Assembly: GCA_964461455.1 (NCBI GenBank)
Contig: CAYWUJ010000012.1
Location: 1-61,835 of the forward strand
Source: UBA1413 sp964461455
GTDB taxonomy: Bacteria; Bacteroidota; Bacteroidia; Bacteroidales; Prolixibacteraceae
Direction of reading: 5' to 3'
DNA length: 61,835 nt
This document shows, one piece after another, positions 17,538-26,837 of the stretch (position 1 is its first letter; every line of letters starts with the position of its first letter). The position numbers and the translations under genes are program-made. The notes under the pieces are model-generated. The model did not search any database. It saw nothing but the letters and a program-made list of their open reading frames with translations, and was not told the origin of the DNA.

Positions 17538-19454
17538 ATGGAAAAAAAGATACCGGTAAAAGTGATTCTGGTTCTGCTGTTGCAGTTACTGGTTACCGGC
17601 GTGTATGGTCAGCTCAACATCAACCACTACATGAGGGTGGGGCAGACAAGGATCTCCATAGGCAACTATGTCGGGGCCATCGAGTATTTCAACATTGTGA
17701 TCAAATTCAAACCCCACATGCCGGAGCCCTACTTTTACAGGGGGGTAGCCAAACAGAAACTGGAGGACTTCCAGGGAGCCATCACCGACTTCGACATGGC
17801 CATCGGTATCAAGCCTTTTTTCCCTGATGCCTATGCCTATCGCGGGCTGACCTGGCATGAACTGAAGGAGTTCGACAAGGCCATTGCCGACTACAACAAG
17901 GCCCTGGAACTGGAACCGAAAAATGAAGGTCTATATATCAACAGGGGAATCGCCCGGATATCGCAGAAAGATATCGACGGAGCCATGGAAGACTACAGCA
18001 AAGCCCTGGAGATCAACCCATCGTCAACCATTGCCCTGATGAACCGCAGCAATGCCAAGATCATCAAGGGAGATACCCGTGGGGCTATCCAGGACCTCAA
18101 CGAGGTGATTCTCATCAGGCCCCATTTTGCCGGGGCTTACCTTAACCGGGGACTGGCGCGGTTCGAGATGGACGATTTTGCCTCGGCACTCCGTGATTTC
18201 GACCAGTGCATCAAACTGGAACCCGACAATGCCCTGGCCTATAACAACCGGGGTATTATCAAACACAAGCTGGAAGACTACAACGGGGCAATCATGGATT
18301 ATGATGTGGCCCTCAAACTAGACCCCGGCATGGCCAACGCCTACTTCAACAGGGCCATGGCCAGGGAAATCCTGCGCCGCCCGGGCTATGAAGGCGATTA
18401 CCAGATTGCCGCTGACCTCAACCCCCGGTATGACCTGTCACGCTTTTCGGTTTCCGCAGACCAGGGGAACAGGCCCCCCTCAGGAACCCAACAACAGGCT
18501 GCCAACCCTGCAGGTCAACCCGGGAGTGGCCGGAACGCCGGCATAGACGACCCTCAAAGCGCCGAAAAAGCCAGGGAAGAAGAGATCCGCCGCAGAAGAA
18601 GACTCAACCTGATCGTCTCCGATACCAGAAACATCGGCCGTGAAACCCCCGAAATTACCGACGATCCTTTTGTTCAGAACCGCAATATCGCCATCGACCT
18701 TCAACCGCTCTTCATGATCTCGGCCTATGAACAAAACTCGGTCAACTACGAACGCCTCCAGTATTACAACCCCGACATCGAAGAACTCAACAGGGAAAAC
18801 AACTACAATCCCATGCTGACCTTCACCAACAAAGAGACCGAAAGCTCCCTTTTCAGTAACTACATCCTCTTCTTCAACGAGAAAATCGGGGTGGCTGCCA
18901 ATAGCCATAATTACCTTAACCGGGGGATTTTCCACTCTCTCACGGGCAATTACAACCAGTCGCTGGCCGACCTCAGCCAGGCCTTAGCCCTCGATTCCAC
19001 AAATGCCCTGGCTTACATCTCCAGGGGAAACTGCCGCTTCAAAATGACAGAACATGTCGAAACAGTGATGCCTGAATTCCCGGAAACCCTCCCTGTTACC
19101 CCGGGCAGGGAAACCCTCAGACCCGACCCCGGCAGGCAAAGCCAGGTGACCATCACCGACTATGACCTGATCATGGAAGATTACAACAAAGCCCTGGAGC
19201 TCAGGCCCGACCTTTTCTTCGGATATTTCAACAGGGCGTTCATCCATTTCCGGCAGAAAAACTTCGACCTCGCCCTCAAAGACCTCGACAAAGCCATAGA
19301 ACTGGAACCCGAATTTGCCGAGGCCTACTATAACCGCGGATTAACCAGGATCTTCCTCGATGATAACAAACAGGGAGCCGTGGACCTCTCCAAAGCCGGG
19401 GAACTCGGACTGGTGGAGGCCTACAGCATCATCAAGCGCTATTGTAACTTATAG
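17538..19454 (+). CDS. Large exported TPR protein with two TPR blocks
   Basis: 638 residues. The signal peptide (about 1-24) ends TGVYG. Residues about 25-300 form a run of regular TPRs (recurring AIxDYNKALELEPKN-like units, each with YxNRGIAR). A low-complexity linker follows, with Gln/Pro/Gly and then a basic patch EEIRRRRRLN. A less regular region comes next, and two or three more TPRs occupy the C terminus (SLADLSQALALDSTNALAY; LALKDLDKAIELEPEFAEAYY). It is probably a periplasmic scaffold. Its stop codon is 12 bases before the ATG of the ChaN-like gene, so they are likely cotranscribed. Confidence 0.85.
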   Translation: MEKKIPVKVILVLLLQLLVTGVYGQLNINHYMRVGQTRISIGNYVGAIEYFNIVIKFKPHMPEPYFYRGVAKQKLEDFQGAITDFDMAIGIKPFFPDAYAYRGLTWHELKEFDKAIADYNKALELEPKNEGLYINRGIARISQKDIDGAMEDYSKALEINPSSTIALMNRSNAKIIKGDTRGAIQDLNEVILIRPHFAGAYLNRGLARFEMDDFASALRDFDQCIKLEPDNALAYNNRGIIKHKLEDYNGAIMDYDVALKLDPGMANAYFNRAMAREILRRPGYEGDYQIAADLNPRYDLSRFSVSADQGNRPPSGTQQQAANPAGQPGSGRNAGIDDPQSAEKAREEEIRRRRRLNLIVSDTRNIGRETPEITDDPFVQNRNIAIDLQPLFMISAYEQNSVNYERLQYYNPDIEELNRENNYNPMLTFTNKETESSLFSNYILFFNEKIGVAANSHNYLNRGIFHSLTGNYNQSLADLSQALALDSTNALAYISRGNCRFKMTEHVETVMPEFPETLPVTPGRETLRPDPGRQSQVTITDYDLIMEDYNKALELRPDLFFGYFNRAFIHFRQKNFDLALKDLDKAIELEPEFAEAYYNRGLTRIFLDDNKQGAVDLSKAGELGLVEAYSIIKRYCNL

Positions 19455-19466
19455 AAACGATGACCA

Positions 19467-20525
19467 ATGATTAAGATACTGAAACCCGTTGTGGCAGAGC
19501 CTGCGGGAAATCAGGTTCCAGCAGGCACTTCCGCTCTTTCCGGTTCCCCCGCCTTGCGGAAGAGCCTACGGGGGATGCCCATTCCGGGATCCGGCACTTT
19601 GACGCAGGGACCATACCGCCGGAAGCTTTCGCTCCCGGTTTTTTGGCTTATCATGGCCTTAACTGCCGGAATCACCACTTCAGCCCGGGAAAATACTACC
19701 GGCTCAAGCGAAAAAGGTTCCCCGGAACAGGGGAAAAAAGCCTACACGATATTCACCGGCAGCGGAAAAGAGATCTCCTATGAGAAGATGGTCAGGGAGA
19801 TCTCCCGTGGCGACATCCTCCTCTTCGGAGAACTCCATAACAACCCCATTGCCCATTGGTTGCAATATGAGGTGACCGAATCACTGCACCGGAAAAGGGA
19901 ACTGGTGCTGGGGGCCGAAATGGTGGAAGCCGACAACCAGGAACCCCTCAATGACTACCTCGGGGGGAGGATTACCGCTAAAGCCCTCGATACCCTGGCA
20001 CGGTTATGGCCCAACCATAAAACCGATTACGCCCCGCTTGTCGATTTCGCCAGGGAGAATGGCCTCCGCTTTATCGCCACCAATATTCCACGGAGGTATG
20101 CCAACCTGGTCTTCAAAAAAGACTTCCCAGCCCTCGATTCCCTCACGGCCCAAGAAAAGGGGTGGATGGCTCCCCTTCCCATCGAGTACGACCCTGCGCT
20201 TCCCGGGTATGCCGCCATGACCGGCATGATGGGAAACCACACCTCGGAGACCCTTCCCAAAGCCCAGGCCATCAAAGATGCCACCATGGCCCACTTCATC
20301 ACCGCCAACCATCCCGGGGGAAAGCTATTCATCCATTTTCACGGCACTTACCATTCCGACAACTATGAAGGAATCCTCTGGTACCTGAAACGTACACGTC
20401 CCCAACTCAGGGCGGTCACCATCGCCACCGTTTCCCAGGCCGATGCCCGGAAACTGGACAGGGAGAACCTCCGCAAAGCCGATTTCATCCTTTGTGTCGA
20501 TGAGAATATGACTACGACCTACTGA
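19467..20525 (+). CDS. ChaN/DUF399-like exported protein
   Basis: 352 residues from ATG 19467. The core from about residue 95 matches the ChaN (haem-binding uptake, DUF399) family: ILLFGELHNNPIAHWLQ, GAEMVEADNQ, and HFHGTYHSDNYEG near the end. The first 55 residues look unlike a signal peptide and are Gly/Pro/Ser-rich. A hydrophobic segment, LPVFWLIMALTAGITTSA, starts at about residue 56. An alternative ATG at 19575 (residue 37) would give a better signal peptide with RRK before the hydrophobic core. The region before that contains several inverted repeats (see repeat at 19528). The family has been linked to iron or haem acquisition; the role here is inferred only. Confidence 0.75.
   Translation: MIKILKPVVAEPAGNQVPAGTSALSGSPALRKSLRGMPIPGSGTLTQGPYRRKLSLPVFWLIMALTAGITTSARENTTGSSEKGSPEQGKKAYTIFTGSGKEISYEKMVREISRGDILLFGELHNNPIAHWLQYEVTESLHRKRELVLGAEMVEADNQEPLNDYLGGRITAKALDTLARLWPNHKTDYAPLVDFARENGLRFIATNIPRRYANLVFKKDFPALDSLTAQEKGWMAPLPIEYDPALPGYAAMTGMMGNHTSETLPKAQAIKDATMAHFITANHPGGKLFIHFHGTYHSDNYEGILWYLKRTRPQLRAVTIATVSQADARKLDRENLRKADFILCVDENMTTTY
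19528..19562. repeat. Inverted repeat inside the putative N-terminal extension of the ChaN-like gene
   Basis: CTTCCGC (19528-19534) and GCGGAAG (19556-19562) are perfect inverted arms around a 21-base loop. Other short inverted arms lie nearby, such as GCCTGC with GCAGGC across the segment just upstream. The composition looks like an intergenic repeat rather than coding DNA, which supports the later start at 19575. Confidence 0.5.
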
Positions 20526-20551
20526 ATGCCAGCCAGCCTAAATTGCGAGAT

Positions 20552-21835
20552 ATGAGCAGTAACACGCCTCTGGCCGAGAGGATGCGCCCCCGCACCCTGG
20601 ATGAGTTCCTGGGTCAGGAACATCTTGTGGGCCCCGACGCCATACTCCGCAGGATGGTCATCTCGGGGAACCTGGCATCCATCATCCTGTGGGGGCCCCC
20701 GGGTGTGGGCAAGACCACCCTGGCACGCATCATCGCCTCAACACTCGACCGCCCTTTCCATACCCTGAGCGCCATCAACTCAGGCGTCAAGGATATCAGG
20801 GAGGTGATCGACAAAGCCCGGAACCAGCAATTTTTCAACCGTCCCAACCCCATTCTCTTCATCGATGAGATCCACCGCTTCAGTAAATCACAGCAGGACT
20901 CCCTGCTGGGGGCCGTGGAATCGGGGACCATCACCCTCATTGGGGCTACCACGGAAAACCCCTCCTTTGAAGTCATCTCCCCGCTGCTGTCGCGCTGTCA
21001 GGTGTATGTCCTGAATCCCCTCGGAAGGGAAGAGCTGATACGCCTGGTCGCCACAGCCCTCGCCAAAGACCCGGAACTGAAGGAGAGAAAGGTCATCGTC
21101 GAGGAAGAGGAAGCCCTTCTCCGCTTTTCGGGAGGCGATGCCCGCAAGCTCCTCAACGTCCTGGAACTGGTGGTCACCGCAGAAGAAGCCGACCCCGTGG
21201 TCATCACCAATGAGAAGGTGCTTTACCTCCTCCAGAAGAACCTGGCCATGTACGACAAACAGGGAGAGCTCCACTACGACATCATCTCGGCATTCATCAA
21301 GAGCATGAGGGGCAGTGATCCCGATGCTGCGGTGTATTGGCTGGCCAGAATGATCGAAGGAGGCGAGGATGTCAAGTTTATTGCCCGCAGGATGGTCATC
21401 CTGGCTTCCGAAGATGTCGGACTGGCCAACCCCAATGCCCTATTGCTGGCCCAGAGCACCTTTAATGCCGTTCACACCATCGGCCATCCCGAAGCACGCA
21501 TCCTCCTGGCGGAATGCGCCATTTACCTGGCGACCTCCCCAAAGAGCAACTCCGCCTATGCCGCCATCGATGCCGCACTGGAAACAGTACGTCAGACAGG
21601 AAACCTGCCAGTCCCCCTCCACCTCCGCAACGCCCCCACACGGCTGATGAAAGATCTCGGATACGGCAACGACTATAAATATGCCCACTCCTTCAGGGGG
21701 AACTTCGCCGAACAGGAGTTCCTGCCAGCAGAAATCAACAAAAAACGGTTTTACCAACCCGGAAGTAACCCGGCGGAAGCGAAAATCCTGGATCGGTTGA
21801 TCCACTGGTGGGGAAAACGCTTCGGAAATTCTTAA
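20552..21835 (+). CDS. rarA: Replication-associated recombination protein A (RarA/MgsA)
   Basis: 427 residues from ATG 20552; a TTG three codons earlier is in frame but unlikely. AAA+ ATPase of the clamp-loader group: Walker A GPPGVGKTT, Walker B LFIDEIHRF, sensor 1 GATTENPSFE, arginine-finger region LLSRCQVY. The C-terminal tetramerisation part carries the family patches AIYLATSPKSNSAY, VPLHLRNAPT and YKYAHSF. RarA (WRNIP1 in eukaryotes) acts at stalled replication forks on the DNA ends and gaps left there. It follows the ChaN-like gene by 26 bases and is probably cotranscribed with it. Confidence 0.95.
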   Translation: MSSNTPLAERMRPRTLDEFLGQEHLVGPDAILRRMVISGNLASIILWGPPGVGKTTLARIIASTLDRPFHTLSAINSGVKDIREVIDKARNQQFFNRPNPILFIDEIHRFSKSQQDSLLGAVESGTITLIGATTENPSFEVISPLLSRCQVYVLNPLGREELIRLVATALAKDPELKERKVIVEEEEALLRFSGGDARKLLNVLELVVTAEEADPVVITNEKVLYLLQKNLAMYDKQGELHYDIISAFIKSMRGSDPDAAVYWLARMIEGGEDVKFIARRMVILASEDVGLANPNALLLAQSTFNAVHTIGHPEARILLAECAIYLATSPKSNSAYAAIDAALETVRQTGNLPVPLHLRNAPTRLMKDLGYGNDYKYAHSFRGNFAEQEFLPAEINKKRFYQPGSNPAEAKILDRLIHWWGKRFGNS

Positions 21836-21905
21836 GACCCCGCTTTCTTATAACAGCGTATTTTCTTAACTTGCTTTTTTTTTAATCAGCGTAATACCAC
21901 CATCA

Positions 21906-23393
21906 ATGATTCCACACCACTTTCTGGCCTTTGACCTTGGGGCATCCGGCGGAAGGGCCATCCTGGGCTCCCTGACGGGCGGAAATCTGACCCTCACCGA
22001 AGTCCACCGCTTCACCAACCAAATGATTCTTATCCATGGCCATTACTACTGGAACATCTTTTCCCTGTTCAGCGAACTGAAAACGGGACTGGCCAAATGT
22101 GTCAAAGAGATGCAGATACAGCCGGAATCCATCGGTATCGACACCTGGGGTGTCGACTATGCCCTGGTGACTGCCGACGGCCAACTGGCCGGGCTTCCCT
22201 TTGCCTATCGCGACAAACGTACCGACGAGAGCATGAAGCAGTTTTTTGAACTCCTCCCCATGAAGGAGACCTACCTCCTCTCGGGCATCCAGTTCATGCA
22301 ATTCAACACCCTGTTCCAGCTCTTCTCGGCCACCCGTTCCGGCCTGGAAACCATGAAAATCGCCAGCTCCCTCCTCTTCACCCCCGATGTCCTGAATTTT
22401 CTCTTCACCGGAATCAGGAAAAATGAATACACCATCGCCAGCACCTCTCAGATGCTGAAGGCCGGAAAACCGGAATGGGAATATCGCTTGTTCGATGTGG
22501 CGGGAATTTCCCACGACCTGGTCGAAGAGATCATCCTTCCGGGGAGTGTTTTGGGGTCACTGCTTCCCGAGGTGTGCGCCGAAACGGGAAGCGGGGCGGT
22601 GCCCTGTATAGCCGTGGCCTCCCACGATACGGCCTCGGCCATCGCCGCCGTTCCCGCCGATGAAGGCACCTGGGCCTACATCAGCTCCGGAACATGGTCG
22701 CTCATGGGCATTGAATCTCCCCAGCCCCAGGTGTCGGAAGAATCCCTGGCCCGGAACTTCACCAACGAGGGCGGCGTCGACGGAACCACACGGTTTCTGA
22801 AAAATATCATGGGACTGTGGCTCATCCAGGAGTGCAAACGGCAATGGGAAGCTGAATCCCCTCTATCCTGGAGCGACATCGTGGAGCTGAGCCGCTCGGC
22901 CACCCCCTTTGTCAGCCTGGTAGACCCAGACGACCTCTCCTTCCTCAACCCCGGGGATATGCCCGCCGCCATCTGCGCATTTTGCGAAAAATCAGGCCAG
23001 CCGGTACCCTCCGGAAAAGCCGCCATCGCCCGTTGCGTCTACGAAAGCCTCGCCCTCAAATACAAATTCACCCTGGAACAGATCGAAAAAATGATCAAAA
23101 AACCAGTGGAGAAGATACACATCATCGGCGGCGGCGCCAACAACCGCTTCCTCTGCCAGCTGACGGCCAATGCTACCGGTCTGCCGGTTCTGGCCGGCCC
23201 CGTGGAAGCCACTGCTATCGGAAATATCCTCATGCAGGCCCGCGGACTCGGATATGTGGAGTCCCTCTCCGAAATGAGAAAAATCGTCTCCGACTCCTTC
23301 GGCGTGATCCAATACCTCCCCGTCAATAACCACCAATGGGAGGAAAGCTACCTCCGGTTCAAACTGATCCTGGAACTGAACAGTACCAAATAA
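21906..23393 (+). CDS. rhaB: Rhamnulokinase-like FGGY sugar kinase
   Basis: 495 residues, the family length. The ATPase start AFDLGASGGRAILG, then GIDTWGVDYALV, the middle motif ASHDTASAIAAVP, and HIIGGGANNRFLCQL near the C terminus identify an FGGY kinase of the rhamnulokinase branch. It would phosphorylate L-rhamnulose to L-rhamnulose 1-phosphate in the cytoplasm. None of rhamnose isomerase, aldolase or transporter genes is adjacent. L-fuculokinase activity cannot be excluded, given the fucose isomerase about 22 kb away. The crcB gene starts 10 bases after its stop codon. Confidence 0.85.
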   Translation: MIPHHFLAFDLGASGGRAILGSLTGGNLTLTEVHRFTNQMILIHGHYYWNIFSLFSELKTGLAKCVKEMQIQPESIGIDTWGVDYALVTADGQLAGLPFAYRDKRTDESMKQFFELLPMKETYLLSGIQFMQFNTLFQLFSATRSGLETMKIASSLLFTPDVLNFLFTGIRKNEYTIASTSQMLKAGKPEWEYRLFDVAGISHDLVEEIILPGSVLGSLLPEVCAETGSGAVPCIAVASHDTASAIAAVPADEGTWAYISSGTWSLMGIESPQPQVSEESLARNFTNEGGVDGTTRFLKNIMGLWLIQECKRQWEAESPLSWSDIVELSRSATPFVSLVDPDDLSFLNPGDMPAAICAFCEKSGQPVPSGKAAIARCVYESLALKYKFTLEQIEKMIKKPVEKIHIIGGGANNRFLCQLTANATGLPVLAGPVEATAIGNILMQARGLGYVESLSEMRKIVSDSFGVIQYLPVNNHQWEESYLRFKLILELNSTK

Positions 23394-23403
23394 CCCCCTT
23401 CCA

Positions 23404-23781
23404 ATGGTAAAATTGTTGGCCATCATCGGTTTCGGAGGGTTCATCGGGACCATCGCCAGGTTTCTCATTTCCAGATATTTTCAGCTCAACCTCCCCACCC
23501 TTTTCCCCTGGGGAACCTTCATCGTCAACCTGATGGGCTGTTTCCTGATAGGGATTATCTACGGAATTTCAGAAAAGGGAAATTTCCTCTCACCGGAAGT
23601 GCGGCTCTTCCTCACCGTAGGACTCTGCGGCGGGTTCACCACCTTCTCCACCTTCTCCAACGACGCCCTGATGCTCATGGAACAACAGGAGTGGCTGCGC
23701 TTTGCCCTATACTCCTCCCTCAGCTTTTTCCTGGGTATCATGGCCGTATTTGCCGGAAAACTGATCACCAATATCAACTGA
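23404..23781 (+). CDS. crcB: CrcB/Fluc fluoride channel
   Basis: 125 residues with four predicted membrane helices. Family motifs are GFGGFIGTIARFL, GTFIVNLMGCFLIG and GLCGGFTTFSTFSND; the last carries the Phe/Thr/Ser track and the dimer-interface sodium site. Fluc channels are dual-topology dimers that export fluoride from the cytoplasm. No fluoride riboswitch can precede it, because rhaB ends 10 bases upstream. It shares an operon with the DUF190 gene (2 bases between stop and start). Confidence 0.93.
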   Translation: MVKLLAIIGFGGFIGTIARFLISRYFQLNLPTLFPWGTFIVNLMGCFLIGIIYGISEKGNFLSPEVRLFLTVGLCGGFTTFSTFSNDALMLMEQQEWLRFALYSSLSFFLGIMAVFAGKLITNIN

Positions 23782-23783
23782 CC

Positions 23784-24143
23784 ATGGATGCACCTTCTGA
23801 CCACTACCTCCTTCGTATTTATATAGGCTCTTCCGACAAGGTAAACCAGCAACTGCTCTATGAATACCTGGTCTTCGAGGCCAAGAAACAGGGCATTGCC
23901 GGGGCTACCGTCATCAAGGGAATCCTCAGCTACGGCGCCAGCTCCGTGATCCATTCCTACAAATTCTGGGAAAACACCGACAAGGTTCCCGTCATCGTTG
24001 AGATCGTCGATGAAAAATCGCAGGTCGATGCTTTCCTGGCGACGGTGAAACCACTGCTCGAATCGATGCGCTACGGTTGTATGGTCACCCTCGACAAGAT
24101 CACCGTGGTATTGTGCAAATCAGGAAACAAACGAAATATCTGA
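23784..24143 (+). CDS. DUF190 family protein, CrcB partner
   Basis: 119 residues from ATG 23784. The frame continues upstream inside crcB, but the start that clears crcB is the natural one. A small PII-like alpha/beta protein of the DUF190 family: LLRIYIGSSDKVNQQLLYE, GIAGATVIKGILSYG, then VPVIVEIVDEKSQVD. DUF190 genes commonly sit beside crcB, and a regulatory or accessory role in fluoride export has been suggested; its exact job is unknown. The aldo/keto reductase gene starts 3 bases after its stop codon. Confidence 0.85.
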   Translation: MDAPSDHYLLRIYIGSSDKVNQQLLYEYLVFEAKKQGIAGATVIKGILSYGASSVIHSYKFWENTDKVPVIVEIVDEKSQVDAFLATVKPLLESMRYGCMVTLDKITVVLCKSGNKRNI

Positions 24144-24146
24144 GTT

Positions 24147-25622
24147 ATGGAAAAATACAAGGTTTCACGCAGGAATTTCCTCAAAACCACCGCCGCCACA
24201 ACAGCAGCGGTATCGCTGATGCCCCTGGGGGGCTGTAACATCGAAAAGACCCCCACCCCCCTGAAACGCAAATTCGGGAAACACGATTTCATGGTGACCA
24301 CCCTGGGACTGGGGGGACAGGCTTCGATCCAGTGGACGCCCGAAGGGGTCGATCCTGTAGCCATCATTCTCAAGGCCTTTGACCTGGGCATCAACTACTA
24401 CGACACCTCCAACCTTTATGGCCCCAGCCAGGGTAACTTTAACAAAGCCTTCCGGAAGTTGCAGCTGATTCCCGGAGAAGAGGGTTATCGCGAGCAACTC
24501 CGCCGGAGCATCTGGCTCACCTCCAAAACATGCATGCGCTGGGGAAAACCGGGATGGGAACCCCGTGAAAACGTCAGCAACTGGTCAAACGGTGAAAATG
24601 TACAGTGCGCCGTGGATGACCTCCGGCGTTCCCTGACCCAGATCTTCGGCGACGGAGAAGGGAATTACCCCGAAGGCGCTTACCTCGACATGGTCCTGAT
24701 TCACACCCTGCACAATAGTGCCGAGGTCGACGTTTTATACGAAGGCCTGGAGACCCCGCTTGACCCACAGGGAAATTTCGGAGCCCTGGTGGCCCTGAGG
24801 GATTTCCGCGATGGCACCAACCTCACGGGCATGAACCCCCGCAATGAAAAACTGATCCGTCATATTGGCTTCTCGGGGCATTACAATCCTCCCGCCATGA
24901 TCGATATGATCCAACGCGATGAATGGGGAATCCTCGAAGGTCTGCTCATCGCCATCAATGCCAACGACCGGCTGATGTTCAACATGCAGCATAATGTCAT
25001 CCCCGTGGCACAGGCCAAAGGAATGGGCATCATCGGCATGAAGGCCTTTGCCGATGCCGCCATGTACCACAAAAAACCGGAATGGTCCAACAAACCGGAA
25101 CATGTGTACCTCAAAGTGGGGGACCCCGCCATCCCCAGCCGCCCCCTCATCGAATACTCCCTCACCACCCCGGGAGTCCATACCCTCATTACCGGCATAG
25201 GACACATCGACGAGGACCCCCTGAAATGCCAGCTGGTCCAGAATTTCTACGCCGCCCAGATCGCCCCCGACGGACTCACTTCTGCAGAGAGACAGAAAAC
25301 AGAGCTTCTGGCTGCCGGCATAAAGGAGGGAAAAACCAACTATTTCCAAATGGAAAAATCAGGGCTCTCGGCCCCCCGGGATCTGAGAAAAACGGAGAAG
25401 GAGGGAAAACTACAGCTGACCTGGCAGACGGCCTACGCCGGTGACGACCCGGTAGTCAAATATGAAGTCCTGGCAGGAGGTGTGGTCATTGCCGAAATAC
25501 CTCACCATCCCCAGGTTCTGAAAAAGGAACCCTTTGTTTGTGTGGCCAACCTGCCCCAAGGGCCCGTCGTGGTGGCCGCCATCGATGCCGCAGGGAACCG
25601 TGCCGAAGCCACCCTGGCCTGA
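24147..25622 (+). CDS. Tat-exported aldo/keto reductase family protein
   Basis: 491 residues. Twin-arginine signal SRRNFLKTTAATTAA, followed by a Cys (LGGC) that could also be lipidated. The aldo/keto reductase barrel spans about residues 45-370; the expected tetrad is visible as Asp/Tyr in NYYDTSNLYG, Lys in WLTSKT and His in VLIHTLHN. The last 100 residues form an Fn3-like add-on (KLQLTWQTAYAGDDPVVKYE). Export by Tat implies folding, perhaps with NADP(H), in the cytoplasm. Substrate unknown; an oxidoreductase on sugars is plausible. It is the last gene of the run that starts with rhaB. Confidence 0.82.
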   Translation: MEKYKVSRRNFLKTTAATTAAVSLMPLGGCNIEKTPTPLKRKFGKHDFMVTTLGLGGQASIQWTPEGVDPVAIILKAFDLGINYYDTSNLYGPSQGNFNKAFRKLQLIPGEEGYREQLRRSIWLTSKTCMRWGKPGWEPRENVSNWSNGENVQCAVDDLRRSLTQIFGDGEGNYPEGAYLDMVLIHTLHNSAEVDVLYEGLETPLDPQGNFGALVALRDFRDGTNLTGMNPRNEKLIRHIGFSGHYNPPAMIDMIQRDEWGILEGLLIAINANDRLMFNMQHNVIPVAQAKGMGIIGMKAFADAAMYHKKPEWSNKPEHVYLKVGDPAIPSRPLIEYSLTTPGVHTLITGIGHIDEDPLKCQLVQNFYAAQIAPDGLTSAERQKTELLAAGIKEGKTNYFQMEKSGLSAPRDLRKTEKEGKLQLTWQTAYAGDDPVVKYEVLAGGVVIAEIPHHPQVLKKEPFVCVANLPQGPVVVAAIDAAGNRAEATLA

Positions 25623-25627
25623 TACTG

Positions 25628-25642
25628 CCCCCACCAGGGGGG
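25628..25642. other. Short GC hairpin between two converging genes
   Basis: CCCCC, loop ACCA and GGGGGG sit in the 21-base space between the converging stop codons at 25622 and 25644. There is no T-run on either side, so it is at most a weak bidirectional terminator. Confidence 0.35.
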
Positions 25643-25643
25643 A

Positions 25644-26837
25644 CTACTCCACATAAAGGACCAGTCCCTTGAGGTATTCCCCTTCGGGATGATAAATGCT
25701 TATGGGATGATCGGCAGGCTGGGTGAGCTGGTGGAGTATTCTGACCTGACGGCGGCTGATGGCCGCGGCACTGAAGACCGCCTCACGAAACCGGTCACGC
25801 GCCACGATCTGGGAACAGGAAAAAGTAAAGAGAATGCCCCCGGGCATAATGGTCTCCATGGCCCTGGCATTAATACGCTTATAGGCTTTCAGGGCCTGGG
25901 GCAGCGCTTCCTGATGTTTGGCAAAGGCCGGAGGATCGAGGATGATCAGGTCATAACGCCCGTCAATCCCATGCATGAACTCAAAAGCATCGGCAGTAAA
26001 GGCGCTGTGACGTTCGTCACCGGGAAAAGTGAGGCCTACGTTGACCAGGCTCATCTCCACGGCACTCCGCGAGGCATCGACCGAGTGTACCATCTCAGCT
26101 CCCCCCCGCATGGCATAGGCCGAAAATCCTCCGGTATAACTAAACATATTCAATACCTTGCGACCGGCACTGTATTGCTCCACCAACCGGCGATTCTCCC
26201 TCTGATCAATGAAAAACCCCGTTTTCTGGCCTGTTTCCCAATCGACGCGAAAACGAAGACCCAGTTCCGTCACCTCGTGGGGTACCGTGATCCCGCCCAG
26301 GAGATAACCATCATGGGGTTCCAGTCCGGCCTTAAAGGGTACGGTCTTCTCACTTTTATCATAAACGGCGGTGAGTTCCTTACCGAGCACTTCACCCAGG
26401 GCGCCGGCGATCTCGTGACGCACCAGAAACATGCCCGCACTATGGGCCTGGATGACCACCACCCCATTGTACATATCGGCAATCAGCCCCGGCATTCCGT
26501 CTCCTTCGCCATGCACCAGCCGGTACACATTATTCCCGGGTCGCCCGGCGATTCCCGTCTTCCGGCGTACTTCCAGGGCAGCGGCGATCTTATCACGCCA
26601 CAGGGTAGCCCCGGGAGCCTTATCCTCAAAAGAGACAATCCTCACCGCTATGGAGCCCACCTGATAATGGCCCCACCCCAGGTGATCGCCGTTGCGTCCC
26701 ACCACCCTGACCATCTCTCCCTCACGGAGGCCGGGAGGAAGCTTCGCGATGGCACCCGAGAACACCCACGGATGAAAACGGAGCAAGGACTGCTCCTTGC
26801 CGGCCTTCAGCTCAATGGTAGGATAAGGGCTGCTCAT
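25644..26837 (-). CDS. Class I rRNA large-subunit methyltransferase, RlmI-like
   Basis: 397 residues. An N-terminal PUA domain (about 1-85: HPWVFSGAIAKL, GEMVRVVGRNGDHLGWG) is followed by an RNase-H-like middle region and a Rossmann SAM-binding domain: NMFSYTGGFSAYAMRGGA (motif I), LIILDPPAFAKH (motif IV) and FTFSCSQIV with the catalytic Cys. This is the architecture of RlmI/YccW, which makes m5C in 23S rRNA. Its start overlaps the stop of the exonuclease gene by 4 bases (ATGA-type), which indicates translational coupling. Confidence 0.9.
   Translation of the reverse strand: MSSPYPTIELKAGKEQSLLRFHPWVFSGAIAKLPPGLREGEMVRVVGRNGDHLGWGHYQVGSIAVRIVSFEDKAPGATLWRDKIAAALEVRRKTGIAGRPGNNVYRLVHGEGDGMPGLIADMYNGVVVIQAHSAGMFLVRHEIAGALGEVLGKELTAVYDKSEKTVPFKAGLEPHDGYLLGGITVPHEVTELGLRFRVDWETGQKTGFFIDQRENRRLVEQYSAGRKVLNMFSYTGGFSAYAMRGGAEMVHSVDASRSAVEMSLVNVGLTFPGDERHSAFTADAFEFMHGIDGRYDLIILDPPAFAKHQEALPQALKAYKRINARAMETIMPGGILFTFSCSQIVARDRFREAVFSAAAISRRQVRILHQLTQPADHPISIYHPEGEYLKGLVLYVE

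Noticed and set aside
17538..19454. Repeated coding units suggestive of DNA repeats
   Set aside because: They are TPR repeats at protein level; the DNA copies are diverged and not tandem duplications.
21906..23393. rhaB as the kinase for the fucose isomerase at 45590
   Set aside because: The genes are over 22 kb apart on different strands and the kinase looks like the rhamnulokinase branch; no pathway link can be claimed.
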